NCBI RefSeq assembly: GCF_900163815.1
Contig: NZ_FUKO01000033.1
Span: 158,514-222,513 of the forward strand
DNA length: 64,000 nucleotides
Direction of reading: 5' to 3'
Source: Microbacterium esteraromaticum
Lineage (GTDB): Bacteria > Actinomycetota > Actinomycetes > Actinomycetales > Microbacteriaceae
Positions 14,688-22,817 of the stretch are shown here, piece by piece. The number at the start of each line of letters is the position of its first letter. The first letter of the stretch is position 1. The notes under the pieces are model-generated. The model worked only from the letters and a program-made list of their open reading frames with translations. It ran no database searches and was not told the origin of the DNA. The translations under genes and the position numbers were made by a program.

Positions 14688-15815
14688 TTGACCAACGCTC
14701 TGATCGTCGCCGGTGCGGCCGCAGCCGGCGCCGTCGTCCTCACCGCTGCAGCGGCGTCCTACATGGGGCGGATGCTCGTCGCATGGAACTGGCCCGAGAG
14801 CACGAAGATCCTCGGATTCACCGACGACACGATCACGCTCAAGTCCACTCCGCTCACCCGCTACCCCGGGACGTACGGCCTTCGCACACCGACGGGGCAC
14901 GCACGCGTCGGAGGCATCGTCAGCGATGATGGACGTGCGGTCGTGCGGACCCTAGAGGCTGAACACGGCGACATACGGAGCGCGGTGTCCGGAGCCTTCG
15001 ACGGCGACATCCACGCGATTCCCGACGAGGTCGGACCCTACAGCGACGTCATCATCGAGACTCCGGCGGGACCCGCTCCGGCGTGGCAGTTCGGACCCGA
15101 TGGCAACGACCTGTGGGTGCTGCACGTCCACGGATTCCAAGCGGACCGTAACAACGTCCTCAGGATGGTCGAAGCGATGCTCCCGACCGCGGGAGCAGCG
15201 ACGCATCTCGTCGTCTCATACCGCGGCGACGGGCAAGGGCCGGCCACCCCGGCAGGTACGACGCGCCTCGGCCTCGATGAATGGGAAGACGTCGACGCCG
15301 CCCTGGCGTACGCTGCCCGGCACGGCGCCACGCGGATCATCATGGCCGGATGGTCCATGGGAGCGGCCATCTCGCTCCTGATCGAGGAGCGCAGCGCGTA
15401 CCGGGACCTGATCATCGGCAACGTCTTCGTCTCGCCCGCAACTGACTGGATCGCCACCATGCGCACCAGTGCGGAACGCATGGGCATCCCTCTTCCCGCC
15501 GCAGCCTCGGCTTTCATCGCGGGCGTCCTGCGGTCGCCGCTGACGTCATGGCTCACCGGCCTGCGCCGGCCGGTCGACTTCGCCGAACTGGACTGGACCA
15601 GGCCACGGAGGGTGCACGTCCCGACGCTCGTCATCCACTCGGTCGGCGATCTGACGATCCCGATCAGCGCGACGAGGAGGTTCGTCGAGGCAGGCGCACC
15701 GCTCGTCGAGCTGCACGAGACACGTCGCGCGCCGCACACGCGCGAATACAACGAGGATCCGGAGGGAGTCACCCTGGCCGTCAGCACGTGGCTGACCCGG
15801 GTGCTCGTCGCCTGA
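14688..15815 (+). CDS. Membrane-anchored alpha/beta hydrolase
   Basis: A 375-residue protein from TTG 14688 with GAGAGG 7 nt upstream. One N-terminal transmembrane helix (residues about 3-26) precedes an alpha/beta-hydrolase domain. The oxyanion region is VLHVHGFQADRNN, the nucleophile elbow is GWSMG (Ser about 222), the Asp is in HSVGDLTI, and a His lies near ETRRAPHTREY. The catalytic triad therefore looks complete. The substrate is unknown; the fold suggests an esterase or lipase on the outer face. It is the fourth gene of the XRE-ImmA-membrane protein operon, 11 nt after the previous stop. Confidence 0.75.
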   Translation: MTNALIVAGAAAAGAVVLTAAAASYMGRMLVAWNWPESTKILGFTDDTITLKSTPLTRYPGTYGLRTPTGHARVGGIVSDDGRAVVRTLEAEHGDIRSAVSGAFDGDIHAIPDEVGPYSDVIIETPAGPAPAWQFGPDGNDLWVLHVHGFQADRNNVLRMVEAMLPTAGAATHLVVSYRGDGQGPATPAGTTRLGLDEWEDVDAALAYAARHGATRIIMAGWSMGAAISLLIEERSAYRDLIIGNVFVSPATDWIATMRTSAERMGIPLPAAASAFIAGVLRSPLTSWLTGLRRPVDFAELDWTRPRRVHVPTLVIHSVGDLTIPISATRRFVEAGAPLVELHETRRAPHTREYNEDPEGVTLAVSTWLTRVLVA

Positions 15816-15841
15816 AGTCCGACCGCCGGTTGCAGGGAGCG

Positions 15842-15854
15842 CCGGGTATGTGAC
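15842..15854 (+). promoter_or_regulatory. Element promoter motif, copy 4
   Basis: CCGGGTATGTGAC, with TATGTG 6 nt before ATG 15859. The geometry matches copies 1-3. Confidence 0.65.
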
Positions 15855-15858
15855 CAGC

Positions 15859-16140
15859 ATGAACTGCAACGGCATGTGCTTGACCGGCAGCGACCTCGGT
15901 GAGCCAGGTGACCTCGTCGCCTATCCGCATCCGGAGTGTCCGGTTCACAACCGCATCCTTTCGGCGTTCATCGAATCCGGCGGTAACGCGGACCTGTGGG
16001 CTGGAGAGCTCGAGCGATGGCAGATCGGGCTTCCATCGCCATGGGCAGAATCACGCGGGCTCGCCCCGGTCACTGATTCGTTCATGGAAGCGACGATCCT
16101 GATGATCCGTCTTCACGCTCATCGGGAGCACGCGGCATGA
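15859..16140 (+). CDS. Hypothetical small protein
   Basis: A 93-residue protein (MNCNGMCLTGSDLGEPGDLV...) with three cysteines and two histidines in the first 35 residues (CNGMC, HPECPVH), perhaps a small metal site. It is otherwise unrecognised. The start is fixed by the element promoter motif. Its stop overlaps the next gene's ATG (ATGA at 16137-16140), so the two are coupled. Confidence 0.55.
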   Translation: MNCNGMCLTGSDLGEPGDLVAYPHPECPVHNRILSAFIESGGNADLWAGELERWQIGLPSPWAESRGLAPVTDSFMEATILMIRLHAHREHAA

Positions 16141-16505
16141 AGCTGCCAGTCCTGACCCCTCGGATGATGACTGTCCTCACCGGGATCGCGATCTTCACGG
16201 CAATGGCACCCGCAACCGCTATGGCCGCAGCGCCGACAGTGATCTGGCTGGAAGGCATCGCTTCCGACACCGGTCCAGGACTCGGCGCCTGGATGATCAT
16301 GCTCGCTGCTTCCCTGACGGCACTGGTCGGGTTGCTGGCCTATCTCATGGTGTGGGGGTGGGCGTTGGCCGTCGTCTTCCTCGCCTTCTGCGCCGTGCGC
16401 GCGCTCCGCCGGCGCTCCCCACGCGAGGAGCAGACAAGCGCGATCCAGGAACGAGACGACTACGACCGGAGGGCTCGGCCCAGGAAACGGTCGAACGCTC
16501 GTTGA
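16137..16505 (+). CDS. Small two-helix membrane protein
   Basis: A 122-residue protein. Residues 1-32 look like a signal peptide or first transmembrane helix (TVLTGIAIFTAMAPATAMA with an AxA end), a second long hydrophobic segment follows at about 50-88 (IMLAASLTALVGLLAYLMVWG...), and then comes a highly charged cytosolic tail. Holin- or TrbC-like pilin architecture comes to mind, but no family signature is seen. It is coupled to the preceding gene by ATGA. Confidence 0.5.
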   Translation: MKLPVLTPRMMTVLTGIAIFTAMAPATAMAAAPTVIWLEGIASDTGPGLGAWMIMLAASLTALVGLLAYLMVWGWALAVVFLAFCAVRALRRRSPREEQTSAIQERDDYDRRARPRKRSNAR

Positions 16506-16889
16506 AACGGGCGCTACGGGGCGGAGACAGGCACCTCCGTTTGGAAGGGGAGCCAGGACGCGGAGTCTTGACCAGAATCCAACTGAACACTTGAGGTACG
16601 CCCGGCCGAGCCTCCGGAATGGCCTCCGACGCGGTGCTGACGTTGTGCAGCCGAACAGGTGGCCGTTGCCAGCACCGACTCCGGGCCGTTTGCATCGCTG
16701 CTCGTCTCGCCTGTTCTCATGGATCGGGATCGGGATCGGGATCGGTTGCGCTCGAGCGCTGAGCTCGAGGTATGTGGTCTGCGTCAGGGCCAATTGTCTG
16801 TCACAGCTCGCTCGTGATGCTTGCGGGAGACTCATGCCCTGGGTATCCGGGCTGGTGTTCGTGTGGGTGCTCCCTGCCACACTGATCCT
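16506..16889. other. Intergenic region with short tandem repeat
   Basis: No convincing gene is seen in these 384 bases. A TTG-started extension of the downstream nuclease gene (from 16821) is possible but unlikely, because the GTG at 16890 lies in a better promoter context. A lone GGTATGTGG word near 16767 resembles the element promoter motif but lacks the CCG and a nearby start codon. Confidence 0.4.
16721..16744 (+). repeat. (GGATCG)4 tandem repeat
   Basis: Four perfect copies of GGATCG stand in a row, about 145 nt upstream of the Mrr-like nuclease gene. Such tracts can change length by slippage; no coding frame crosses it with confidence. Confidence 0.8.
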
Positions 16890-17852
16890 GTGACTGAACT
16901 CGAACCTTCTGACCAGCAGTGGGCGATTGAAACTGGGGCCCGCTGGGGCGCTTCTTACCCGGTCGTGGATGGTGACATCCGACAGGTTCTGCCACTTTTC
17001 GCGGAGTCGATCAACGACGCCCTGAACAAGCGCACAATTGCTTACCTGCAACGTCGTCTTGGCCTGCCCGCGGGCGTTGAGGTGACGGATGCGCAGGCAG
17101 CGTCGGGTGGACCGTACCTTTTGGCGCTCATGCAGACAGCGTCGCGGGAGATGCAGTGGGCGATCTGGTGGCGTGTTCAGGCGATCGCCCGTGGGGAAGT
17201 CGACCCGGGGCTCGGATACCTTCAGCGTCGTGCTGAGCCTGCAGTGCTGAAGTACTTGGAGGCGTACGCGCCTGCACTTATCGGGAGCGCCTCGGTAAAG
17301 CTGAACGACGGAACAGTGCACTCGGAGACTCTGACGTTCAGTGAGCGCCGACGCAGGCGCCAGGCGCTCAAGGCCGCGGATCGCCAGCGGGAGCGCGCGC
17401 TCATCCTCCAGCATGAGCAGATGCGTGCGATGCGACCGCCAGCGCCGGCGTCGCAGCCGTATGGAGTGAATCATCAGGGGGCGGAACGGCTGGCCGCGGA
17501 CTGGATGCGGCATCTCGGCGTCAGGGACGCGATCGTCACGCAGTACAGCGGAGACGGTGGAGTCGACGTAGACAGCAGACATGTTGTCGCGCAAGTGAAG
17601 AACCTCCACCCGGCAGCGGCGGTGCCCGTCGCACAGATCCGCGATCTCTTCGGCACCGCGACGCATCGCGGGAAGGGCGCCGTCCTGTTCACCAGCGGAG
17701 TGGTCTCTAAGGGAGGGCTCGAGTTCGCTGAGACGGCGGGTATCGCCCTCATCCACTACAACGCAGAGAATGGCTCACTAACCGGCCTCAACTTGAGGGG
17801 GAGGGTCGCGGCGACCGAAGGGTTCCCCGCCGCGTTCGGGTTTGAGGAATGA
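16890..17852 (+). CDS. Mrr-like restriction endonuclease
   Basis: A 320-residue protein from GTG 16890. Residues about 190-300 form an Mrr/PD-(D/E)xK catalytic domain. GAERLAADWMRHLG is the first helix, GDGGVDVDSRHVVAQVKN carries the catalytic Asp and the QxK (about 222-236), and GAVLFTSG with GIALI are the later strands. Mrr-type enzymes cut modified (methylated) DNA. The N-terminal 190 residues are helical and unassigned, probably the recognition part. A small XRE gene follows 46 nt downstream with its own palindrome, and may regulate this gene. Confidence 0.75.
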   Translation: MTELEPSDQQWAIETGARWGASYPVVDGDIRQVLPLFAESINDALNKRTIAYLQRRLGLPAGVEVTDAQAASGGPYLLALMQTASREMQWAIWWRVQAIARGEVDPGLGYLQRRAEPAVLKYLEAYAPALIGSASVKLNDGTVHSETLTFSERRRRRQALKAADRQRERALILQHEQMRAMRPPAPASQPYGVNHQGAERLAADWMRHLGVRDAIVTQYSGDGGVDVDSRHVVAQVKNLHPAAAVPVAQIRDLFGTATHRGKGAVLFTSGVVSKGGLEFAETAGIALIHYNAENGSLTGLNLRGRVAATEGFPAAFGFEE

Positions 17853-17877
17853 TTGGACGACGTCATTCCGATCGCCC

Positions 17878-17891
17878 TGGTACCAGTACCA
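17878..17891. promoter_or_regulatory. Palindromic operator before small XRE gene
   Basis: TGGTACCAGTACCA is a perfect 6-2-6 inverted repeat ending 7 nt before ATG 17899. It overlaps the expected -10 region, as an autoregulatory operator would. Confidence 0.6.
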
Positions 17892-17898
17892 TGAGACT

Positions 17899-18150
17899 AT
17901 GCCACGCACCCCATCCGCCGCGGCCGCGCACATCGGCTCGCGCATCACAGCAGCCCGCACCGCCCTTTCGATGACCGTCGATGAGCTCGCGGTCGGGAGC
18001 CGCATCGATTCGTCGAATATCCGCAGTTACGAGTCAGGTCGCGCTCTGATGAGCTTGCAATCCCTCGTGCGCATTGCCGAGGCGTTGAAAGTCGATCCCG
18101 GTGAGTTGCTGGACGGCGTCGTCTCCGACATGTTCGGGCGTGATCGTTGA
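17899..18150 (+). CDS. Small XRE-family transcription regulator
   Basis: An 83-residue single-domain HTH protein (MPRTPSAAAAHIGSRITAAR...). The HTH lies at about residues 10-70 (AARTALSMTVDELAVGSRI, SSNIRSYESGRALMSLQSLVRIAEALKVDPGELL), close to the usual 60-80 residue Cro/controller-protein size. It probably binds the palindrome just upstream. Downstream of an Mrr-like nuclease, it may act like a restriction controller (C) protein, although C genes usually precede the nuclease. Confidence 0.75.
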   Translation: MPRTPSAAAAHIGSRITAARTALSMTVDELAVGSRIDSSNIRSYESGRALMSLQSLVRIAEALKVDPGELLDGVVSDMFGRDR

Positions 18151-18378
18151 GATGAAGGCATGTTTTGGCCCGCACGGCCCAGAACAGCAGGCGCGCTCAA
18201 AGCGGTCCTAGAGTTCCCTCCGGCCGGCTCAGCTGGGGGAGAGCCTGAAGTCGTGAAATCACGCGTTTTCATGAGGGCTTTGACTCCGAAGAGACCCCCG
18301 TTGCGTGGCGAACACGAGTCCGAGGCCGACTGGGTTAGATCGCTTCCGCGGGCTCAACGAGCGCGAGAGCCGATTCGA

Positions 18379-18708
18379 CTATCGCCATTGTGCGATCGCT
18401 GCTGCGGCCGCTTCGTAGTCTTCGAGGTCTTCCGGGCCGATGAGATCGGGGTAGTGCTCTGCCGCCTCTCGATAGGGTACGAGCGTCGCAGCCGCGGGAG
18501 ATGTGGTATCGGTGAGCGTACCGACAGATTCGGGGAACGCGGATTCCATGTGCCCTGAGATAGACGGTAGCTGTACGGTGACCCATCCGCCATCGATACT
18601 CGTAACCGGGTACGCCGCACCAGCCGGGTAGACAGCCACGATGGGTAGACCGTCCGCGTCCTCGTCGATGACGGGCTGAACGTCATGGAATGCGAACCCT
18701 GTGCTCAT
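18379..18708 (-). CDS. Hypothetical acidic protein
   Basis: A 109-residue acidic protein (MSTGFAFHDVQPVIDEDADG...), mostly beta-like in the first half and with an Ala-rich C terminus. It is unrecognised. It is divergent from the GmrSD-type gene at 18819, with a 110-nt shared promoter region. The 228 nt to its right end (18151-18378) hold no gene I can support. Confidence 0.45.
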   Translation of the reverse strand: MSTGFAFHDVQPVIDEDADGLPIVAVYPAGAAYPVTSIDGGWVTVQLPSISGHMESAFPESVGTLTDTTSPAAATLVPYREAAEHYPDLIGPEDLEDYEAAAAAIAQWR

Positions 18709-18818
18709 AGCCCCACATTAGGACATGTCCCACTCGGGTTCGGTCTGATCCGCCATGCCCTGTTTGCTCGGCACCCTGGATGCTGTTGAGGGTCGTCACA
18801 GGTCGGTAGGGTTCAAGC

Positions 18819-20669
18819 GTGGGCCACAAAGAACCGATGACCATTGCGACGGCGCTGAAGCTGATCCAGAAGAACGAGCTGATCCTCCCCGCGATCCAGC
18901 GTGAATACGTGTGGAAGCCATCGCAGGTGATCAAGATCTTCGATTCGGTGCTTCGCGGTTACCCTGTCGGGAGCTTCCTCTCGTGGAAGGTACTCCCGGA
19001 GACGGTAGGCGCCTTCAAATTTTACGGATTCATGAGGGACTACAGCGGCTACGACAAGAAGCACAACCCGGTCGTCGATATCCCGACAGACCGGGAGGTG
19101 ACCGCGGTGCTCGATGGCCAGCAGCGCCTCACTTCGCTGAACATCGGCCTTCGCGGAACCTATGCGTACCGAAACCCGCGTGCTTGGGCGAACAAGGCGT
19201 GGTCGTACCCCGAGAGGCGGCTGTGCCTGAACCTCCTGGGTGAAGCGCCAGAGAACGAGGCCGGGCTGAAGTATCACCTGGCTTTCCTCACGAAGGAGCA
19301 GCTCGACCAGGCCGTCGACGACGATACCAAGAAGTGGTTCCCGGTCAGCGACATCTTTGACGCGGGCGAGGCGTTCCAGATGGCGCAGATTCCTGTCAAG
19401 TACGGAGTCGGCAACAACGCCAAAGCCGTGGAGATGATCAGTCTCCTGTGGCAGGAGGTGCACCACAACCAGAGTCTCCACTTCTATGAGGAGACGGACC
19501 AGGACATCGAGCGGGTCCTCGACATCTTCGTTCGCGTCAACTCGGGAGGCACGGTCCTCTCTTACAGCGATCTCTTGATGTCGATCGCAACAGCGCAATG
19601 GAAGGAGAAAGACGCGCGAGCTGCTGTCCACGAGCTGGTTGACGCGTTGAACACCACCGGTCAAGGTTTCGACTTTTCTCAGGACACGGTGCTGAAATCG
19701 GGCCTCGTGCTCGCCGATGTCGGAGACGTCGGCTTCAAGGTCAAGAACTTCACGACAGTCAACATGGCGAAGCTCGAGTCCAAGTGGGACGAGATCAGCA
19801 CATCGCTGCGCATCGCCGCCGAGCTGCTCGCCGACTTCGGTCTCTCCGGCGGAACCTTGACGGCGGACAGCGTGCTCATCCCGGTCGCCTACTACGTGCA
19901 TCGCCGCGGCCTCCCGCCGACGTACCGCGTGTCAGACAAGAAGCACGACCGCGAGGACCGCGCTGCACTGCGATCATGGGTGCTGCGCTCTCTCATCGCC
20001 CGAGGAGTATGGGGATCAGGCCTCGACACCCTCTTGCGCGACCTGCGGGAGATCATCCGGCTGGAGGGCGAGAGCTCATTCCCTCTTGCTGCGATCGAGC
20101 GAACGATGGCACGTCGAGGCAAGTCGCTCGACGTCAACGACGCCCTCATCGAGGACATCCTCGGACTCGCCTACGGCGGCGGCCGCACATGGGCCGTCTT
20201 GGCCACGCTGTTCGACCACGTCGATACACGCATGCAATTCCATGTCGACCACATCTTCCCGAAGGCTCAACTCGATCAGCGGGCGCTGAGAGGGCTGAAG
20301 AACTCGGACGGAACCCGTCGACTGAGCGACGACGCCATCGACGAACTCGTCAGCAAACGAGATCTTCTCCCGAACCTGGAGCTGCTGCCCGGGCCGGAGA
20401 ACATCGGCAAGTCCGATGTCGCACCGGACACATGGATCGTCGGCCACTATCCAGGTGCCGACGAATACGCAGCATTCCTCAAATCCAACGCGCTACCGAA
20501 CGCTCTACCGCACGACGTCGACGACTTCCTCGCCTTCTACGATGCGCGGCGCGACGCGCTCATCGCTCGAATCAAGGACAAGCTCCAGACGCAAGGCGGG
20601 GCATCCTCGTTCGCGGCCCTGCCGAACGACATCGACACCGAGATGGGAGAAGGAGACCTCGACGACTGA
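18819..20669 (+). CDS. GmrSD-type DUF262/HNH nuclease
   Basis: A 616-residue protein starting at GTG 18819. The N-terminal DUF262 (GmrS-like, ParB/Srx fold) domain shows LPAIQREYVW at 23-32 and the hallmark DGQQR at 99-103. Residues about 120-420 are helical. The C terminus has an HNH-type motif (HVDHIFPK, about 475-482) with a following asparagine-containing segment. Single-chain GmrSD enzymes are type IV restriction systems that use NTP hydrolysis to cut DNA carrying modified, often glucosylated, cytosines. A TAGGGT-like -10 lies just before the start. It stands alone among other defence genes. Confidence 0.85.
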   Translation: MGHKEPMTIATALKLIQKNELILPAIQREYVWKPSQVIKIFDSVLRGYPVGSFLSWKVLPETVGAFKFYGFMRDYSGYDKKHNPVVDIPTDREVTAVLDGQQRLTSLNIGLRGTYAYRNPRAWANKAWSYPERRLCLNLLGEAPENEAGLKYHLAFLTKEQLDQAVDDDTKKWFPVSDIFDAGEAFQMAQIPVKYGVGNNAKAVEMISLLWQEVHHNQSLHFYEETDQDIERVLDIFVRVNSGGTVLSYSDLLMSIATAQWKEKDARAAVHELVDALNTTGQGFDFSQDTVLKSGLVLADVGDVGFKVKNFTTVNMAKLESKWDEISTSLRIAAELLADFGLSGGTLTADSVLIPVAYYVHRRGLPPTYRVSDKKHDREDRAALRSWVLRSLIARGVWGSGLDTLLRDLREIIRLEGESSFPLAAIERTMARRGKSLDVNDALIEDILGLAYGGGRTWAVLATLFDHVDTRMQFHVDHIFPKAQLDQRALRGLKNSDGTRRLSDDAIDELVSKRDLLPNLELLPGPENIGKSDVAPDTWIVGHYPGADEYAAFLKSNALPNALPHDVDDFLAFYDARRDALIARIKDKLQTQGGASSFAALPNDIDTEMGEGDLDD

Positions 20670-20775
20670 TGCGCCGCGGGCAGCTTACGATCCCGTACAT
20701 CCGGAAGACTGCCTCGAACGTCGAATCGAAGTTTGCGGCACCTGAACTGGGCGGCACGGTCTCGACTCCTGATAC

Positions 20776-22050
20776 TCAGGCGCGCACCGTCACGAGTTCG
20801 TCCCAGTGGGTGGTCGCGCGCTTGGTGAGCATCTCGCGCTTCATCTGCCACGACGGCCCCGGACGCATCCCGCCCCACCCGAGCCCGAGCGCCTCCTTGC
20901 CGGCCTTCTTCTGCACGCTGTCGATGATGCCGGCGATCCCGGCGTCCTCGTGCGGGGCTTGGAAGGGCTCCAGCGGCAGGTGCAGGCCAGCAGGCAGGAG
21001 ATCCGCCATCATGAGCCCCGCCCTGGCGTACCGGCTGCCGTCCTGGATGTGGGGGAGTAGCTGGTGAGCAGCCCTTGTGAGCTCGACGGGATCTGCTGTC
21101 GGGAAGGGCAATCGGACCTTCACCTGCGGGTAGTGCTTCTGCTCCGCGAAGTGAGCCGTGCCGGCGAAGGCCACAAGAGTCTTGCCGACCTGATGGTGGC
21201 GGGTAAGGCGCGACGCCATCTGCTGGGCGTAGATGCTGAGTGCCTGGCGGATGCCGTTCACCGTCGTCACCTTCTCACTGAATGAACGGCTGACGATCAA
21301 CTGATCCTTCTTGCCTGTCCGATCTTCCTCCGGGCCGATGCACGCGACGCCGCGCAGCTCCAGGGCCGTTCGCATGACGGTGACGTTGAACTGCTTCCGG
21401 ATGAACGTCGGATCCGCCGTCGCGAGGTCCCAGATCGTCTCGATCCCGAGGGCGCGCAGTCGCCGCTCAAGGCGCGACGCGATGCCCCAGACTTCGGAGA
21501 CGGGGAGGCTGCGCATCAGTTGCTCACGCCACTCGGGTCTGGTCGCTGGCCAGACGCAGACCCCGCCGAACACATCGAGCTTCTTGGCACAGCGGTTCGC
21601 CAGCTTGCTCAACGTGCGGTTGGGGGCGATGCCGACGCAAACGGGCACGCCGATGAGTCGCCGGACCTCCGAGCGGACCGTGCGCCCCAGGTCGGTCATC
21701 GCCTCGCAGTCCGCCGACGTGCGTCGGTCGATCGTGAGGAAGGCCTCATCGATGCTGTAGATGTCGACCTCGCTCGCGAACCGCTCCAGGACTCGCATAG
21801 TGCGTGCGGACATGTCCCCGTACAGCTCATAGTTGCTCGACACCGCGCGAACGCCGAGTCTCTCTGCGTGCGGCCGCAGCTTGAACCACGGCTCCCCGAG
21901 GTCGAGGCCGAGTGCCTTCGCCTCGCGGCTCGCCGCGACGACCATGCCATCGTTGTTGGACAGCACGACGAGAGGTACCCCCTCAAGATCGGGGCGGAAC
22001 ACACGCTCCCAACTTGCGTACGCTGAATTCACATCGACGTGGGCCAGCAC
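20776..22050 (-). CDS. umuC: Y-family DNA polymerase (UmuC-like)
   Basis: A 424-residue protein. The Y-family palm shows the first catalytic Asp in [11 protein letters not shown] and the second acidic pair in YSIDEAF, followed by helix-hairpin-helix ([20 protein letters not shown]) and little-finger segments. The DUF4113-like C terminus seen in some UmuC proteins is only partly apparent. It starts 6 nt after the umuD-like gene, forming a mutagenesis operon for translesion synthesis. Mobile elements often carry umuDC-type pairs. No obvious actinobacterial SOS box was found upstream. Confidence 0.88.
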   Translation of the reverse strand: MLAHVDVNSAYASWERVFRPDLEGVPLVVLSNNDGMVVAASREAKALGLDLGEPWFKLRPHAERLGVRAVSSNYELYGDMSARTMRVLERFASEVDIYSIDEAFLTIDRRTSADCEAMTDLGRTVRSEVRRLIGVPVCVGIAPNRTLSKLANRCAKKLDVFGGVCVWPATRPEWREQLMRSLPVSEVWGIASRLERRLRALGIETIWDLATADPTFIRKQFNVTVMRTALELRGVACIGPEEDRTGKKDQLIVSRSFSEKVTTVNGIRQALSIYAQQMASRLTRHHQVGKTLVAFAGTAHFAEQKHYPQVKVRLPFPTADPVELTRAAHQLLPHIQDGSRYARAGLMMADLLPAGLHLPLEPFQAPHEDAGIAGIIDSVQKKAGKEALGLGWGGMRPGPSWQMKREMLTKRATTHWDELVTVRA

Positions 22051-22056
22051 ACGAAC

Positions 22057-22488
22057 TCACAACAGGTGCCGGAAGCCGACGGTCGCCGTCCCCCAGATGG
22101 TGAAGTCGGACAGTTCGGGCACGAGGATGTCGGGATAGGCCGGGTTCTCCGAGTGCAGATGGATGCCGCGCGGAGTCACGAGCAGCCTCTTCAGTGTCAA
22201 CTCACCGTCGATCACCGCGACCACGATGTCCCCGTCTCTGGGTTTCCTCGCCCGGGAGACCAGCACCTCGTCTCCGTCAAAGATGCCGACGCCGATCATC
22301 GAGTCCCCGGACACGCGCGCGATGAACGTGGCGTCCGGGTCGTCGATCAGCTGTGCGTTCAGATCGATCGGACCCTCGTAGTAGTCCTGCGCGGGTGAGG
22401 GAAACCCGGCCGGGATGGCGATCGGCGCTGAGCGCAGGAGCATCGGTTTGGATGTGTCGACGCGGCGAACCAGTTCGATCGTGGCCAT
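22057..22488 (-). CDS. umuD: UmuD-like S24 peptidase
   Basis: A 143-residue LexA/UmuD-fold protein from ATG 22488. Nucleophile Ser63 is in GDSM, the general base Lys100 is in ELTLK, and there is a likely self-cleavage Ala27-Gly28 bond in PAGFPSP. The spacing closely parallels E. coli UmuD (Ser60, Lys97, cleavage at 24-25). No DNA-binding domain is present, which separates it from LexA. RecA-stimulated cleavage would activate the polymerase encoded 6 nt downstream. A longer frame to 22584 exists, but the ATG with AGAGGGG upstream is preferred. Confidence 0.85.
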   Translation of the reverse strand: MATIELVRRVDTSKPMLLRSAPIAIPAGFPSPAQDYYEGPIDLNAQLIDDPDATFIARVSGDSMIGVGIFDGDEVLVSRARKPRDGDIVVAVIDGELTLKRLLVTPRGIHLHSENPAYPDILVPELSDFTIWGTATVGFRHLL

Positions 22489-22817
22489 GTCGACCCCTCT
22501 CGCTGGAACATCGGAACGATAGTCCAGTATGCGCCTGAGTCGTGATATTAGAAAATAGTCCCGATCCTCGCGCGTGCCGTCCATGGATCAGCCAGTGGTC
22601 GTTTCATAGAGGGTGTGGATCGAGAAAGGCCCAACGACCTCGCGCGACGCTGTGCTCCCAGCAACGACGACTGCCCTGCCCGGTATTCAGCCCCGCGACG
22701 CGCTGAAGCCTGTGGTTCGTCGCTTAGACGGGCCGTCTGGTCGACGACGACCGTGTCACGAAGCACTGTGAGCCTTTCTGCCGGGAAGTGTCCGCCACTC
22801 CGGGCACAATGTGAGAC

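Noticed and set aside
16767..16776. Sixth copy of the element promoter motif (GGTATGTGG)
   Set aside because: It lacks CCG upstream and no start codon lies at the proper distance.
16821..16889. N-terminal extension of the Mrr-like nuclease from TTG 16821
   Set aside because: There is no ribosome binding site for the TTG, and the added residues look non-native; GTG 16890 follows a better promoter-like context.
22489..22540. Possible SOS box upstream of umuD (GGAACATCGGAAC)
   Set aside because: The two halves are direct rather than inverted, unlike the GAAC-N4-GTTC LexA site.
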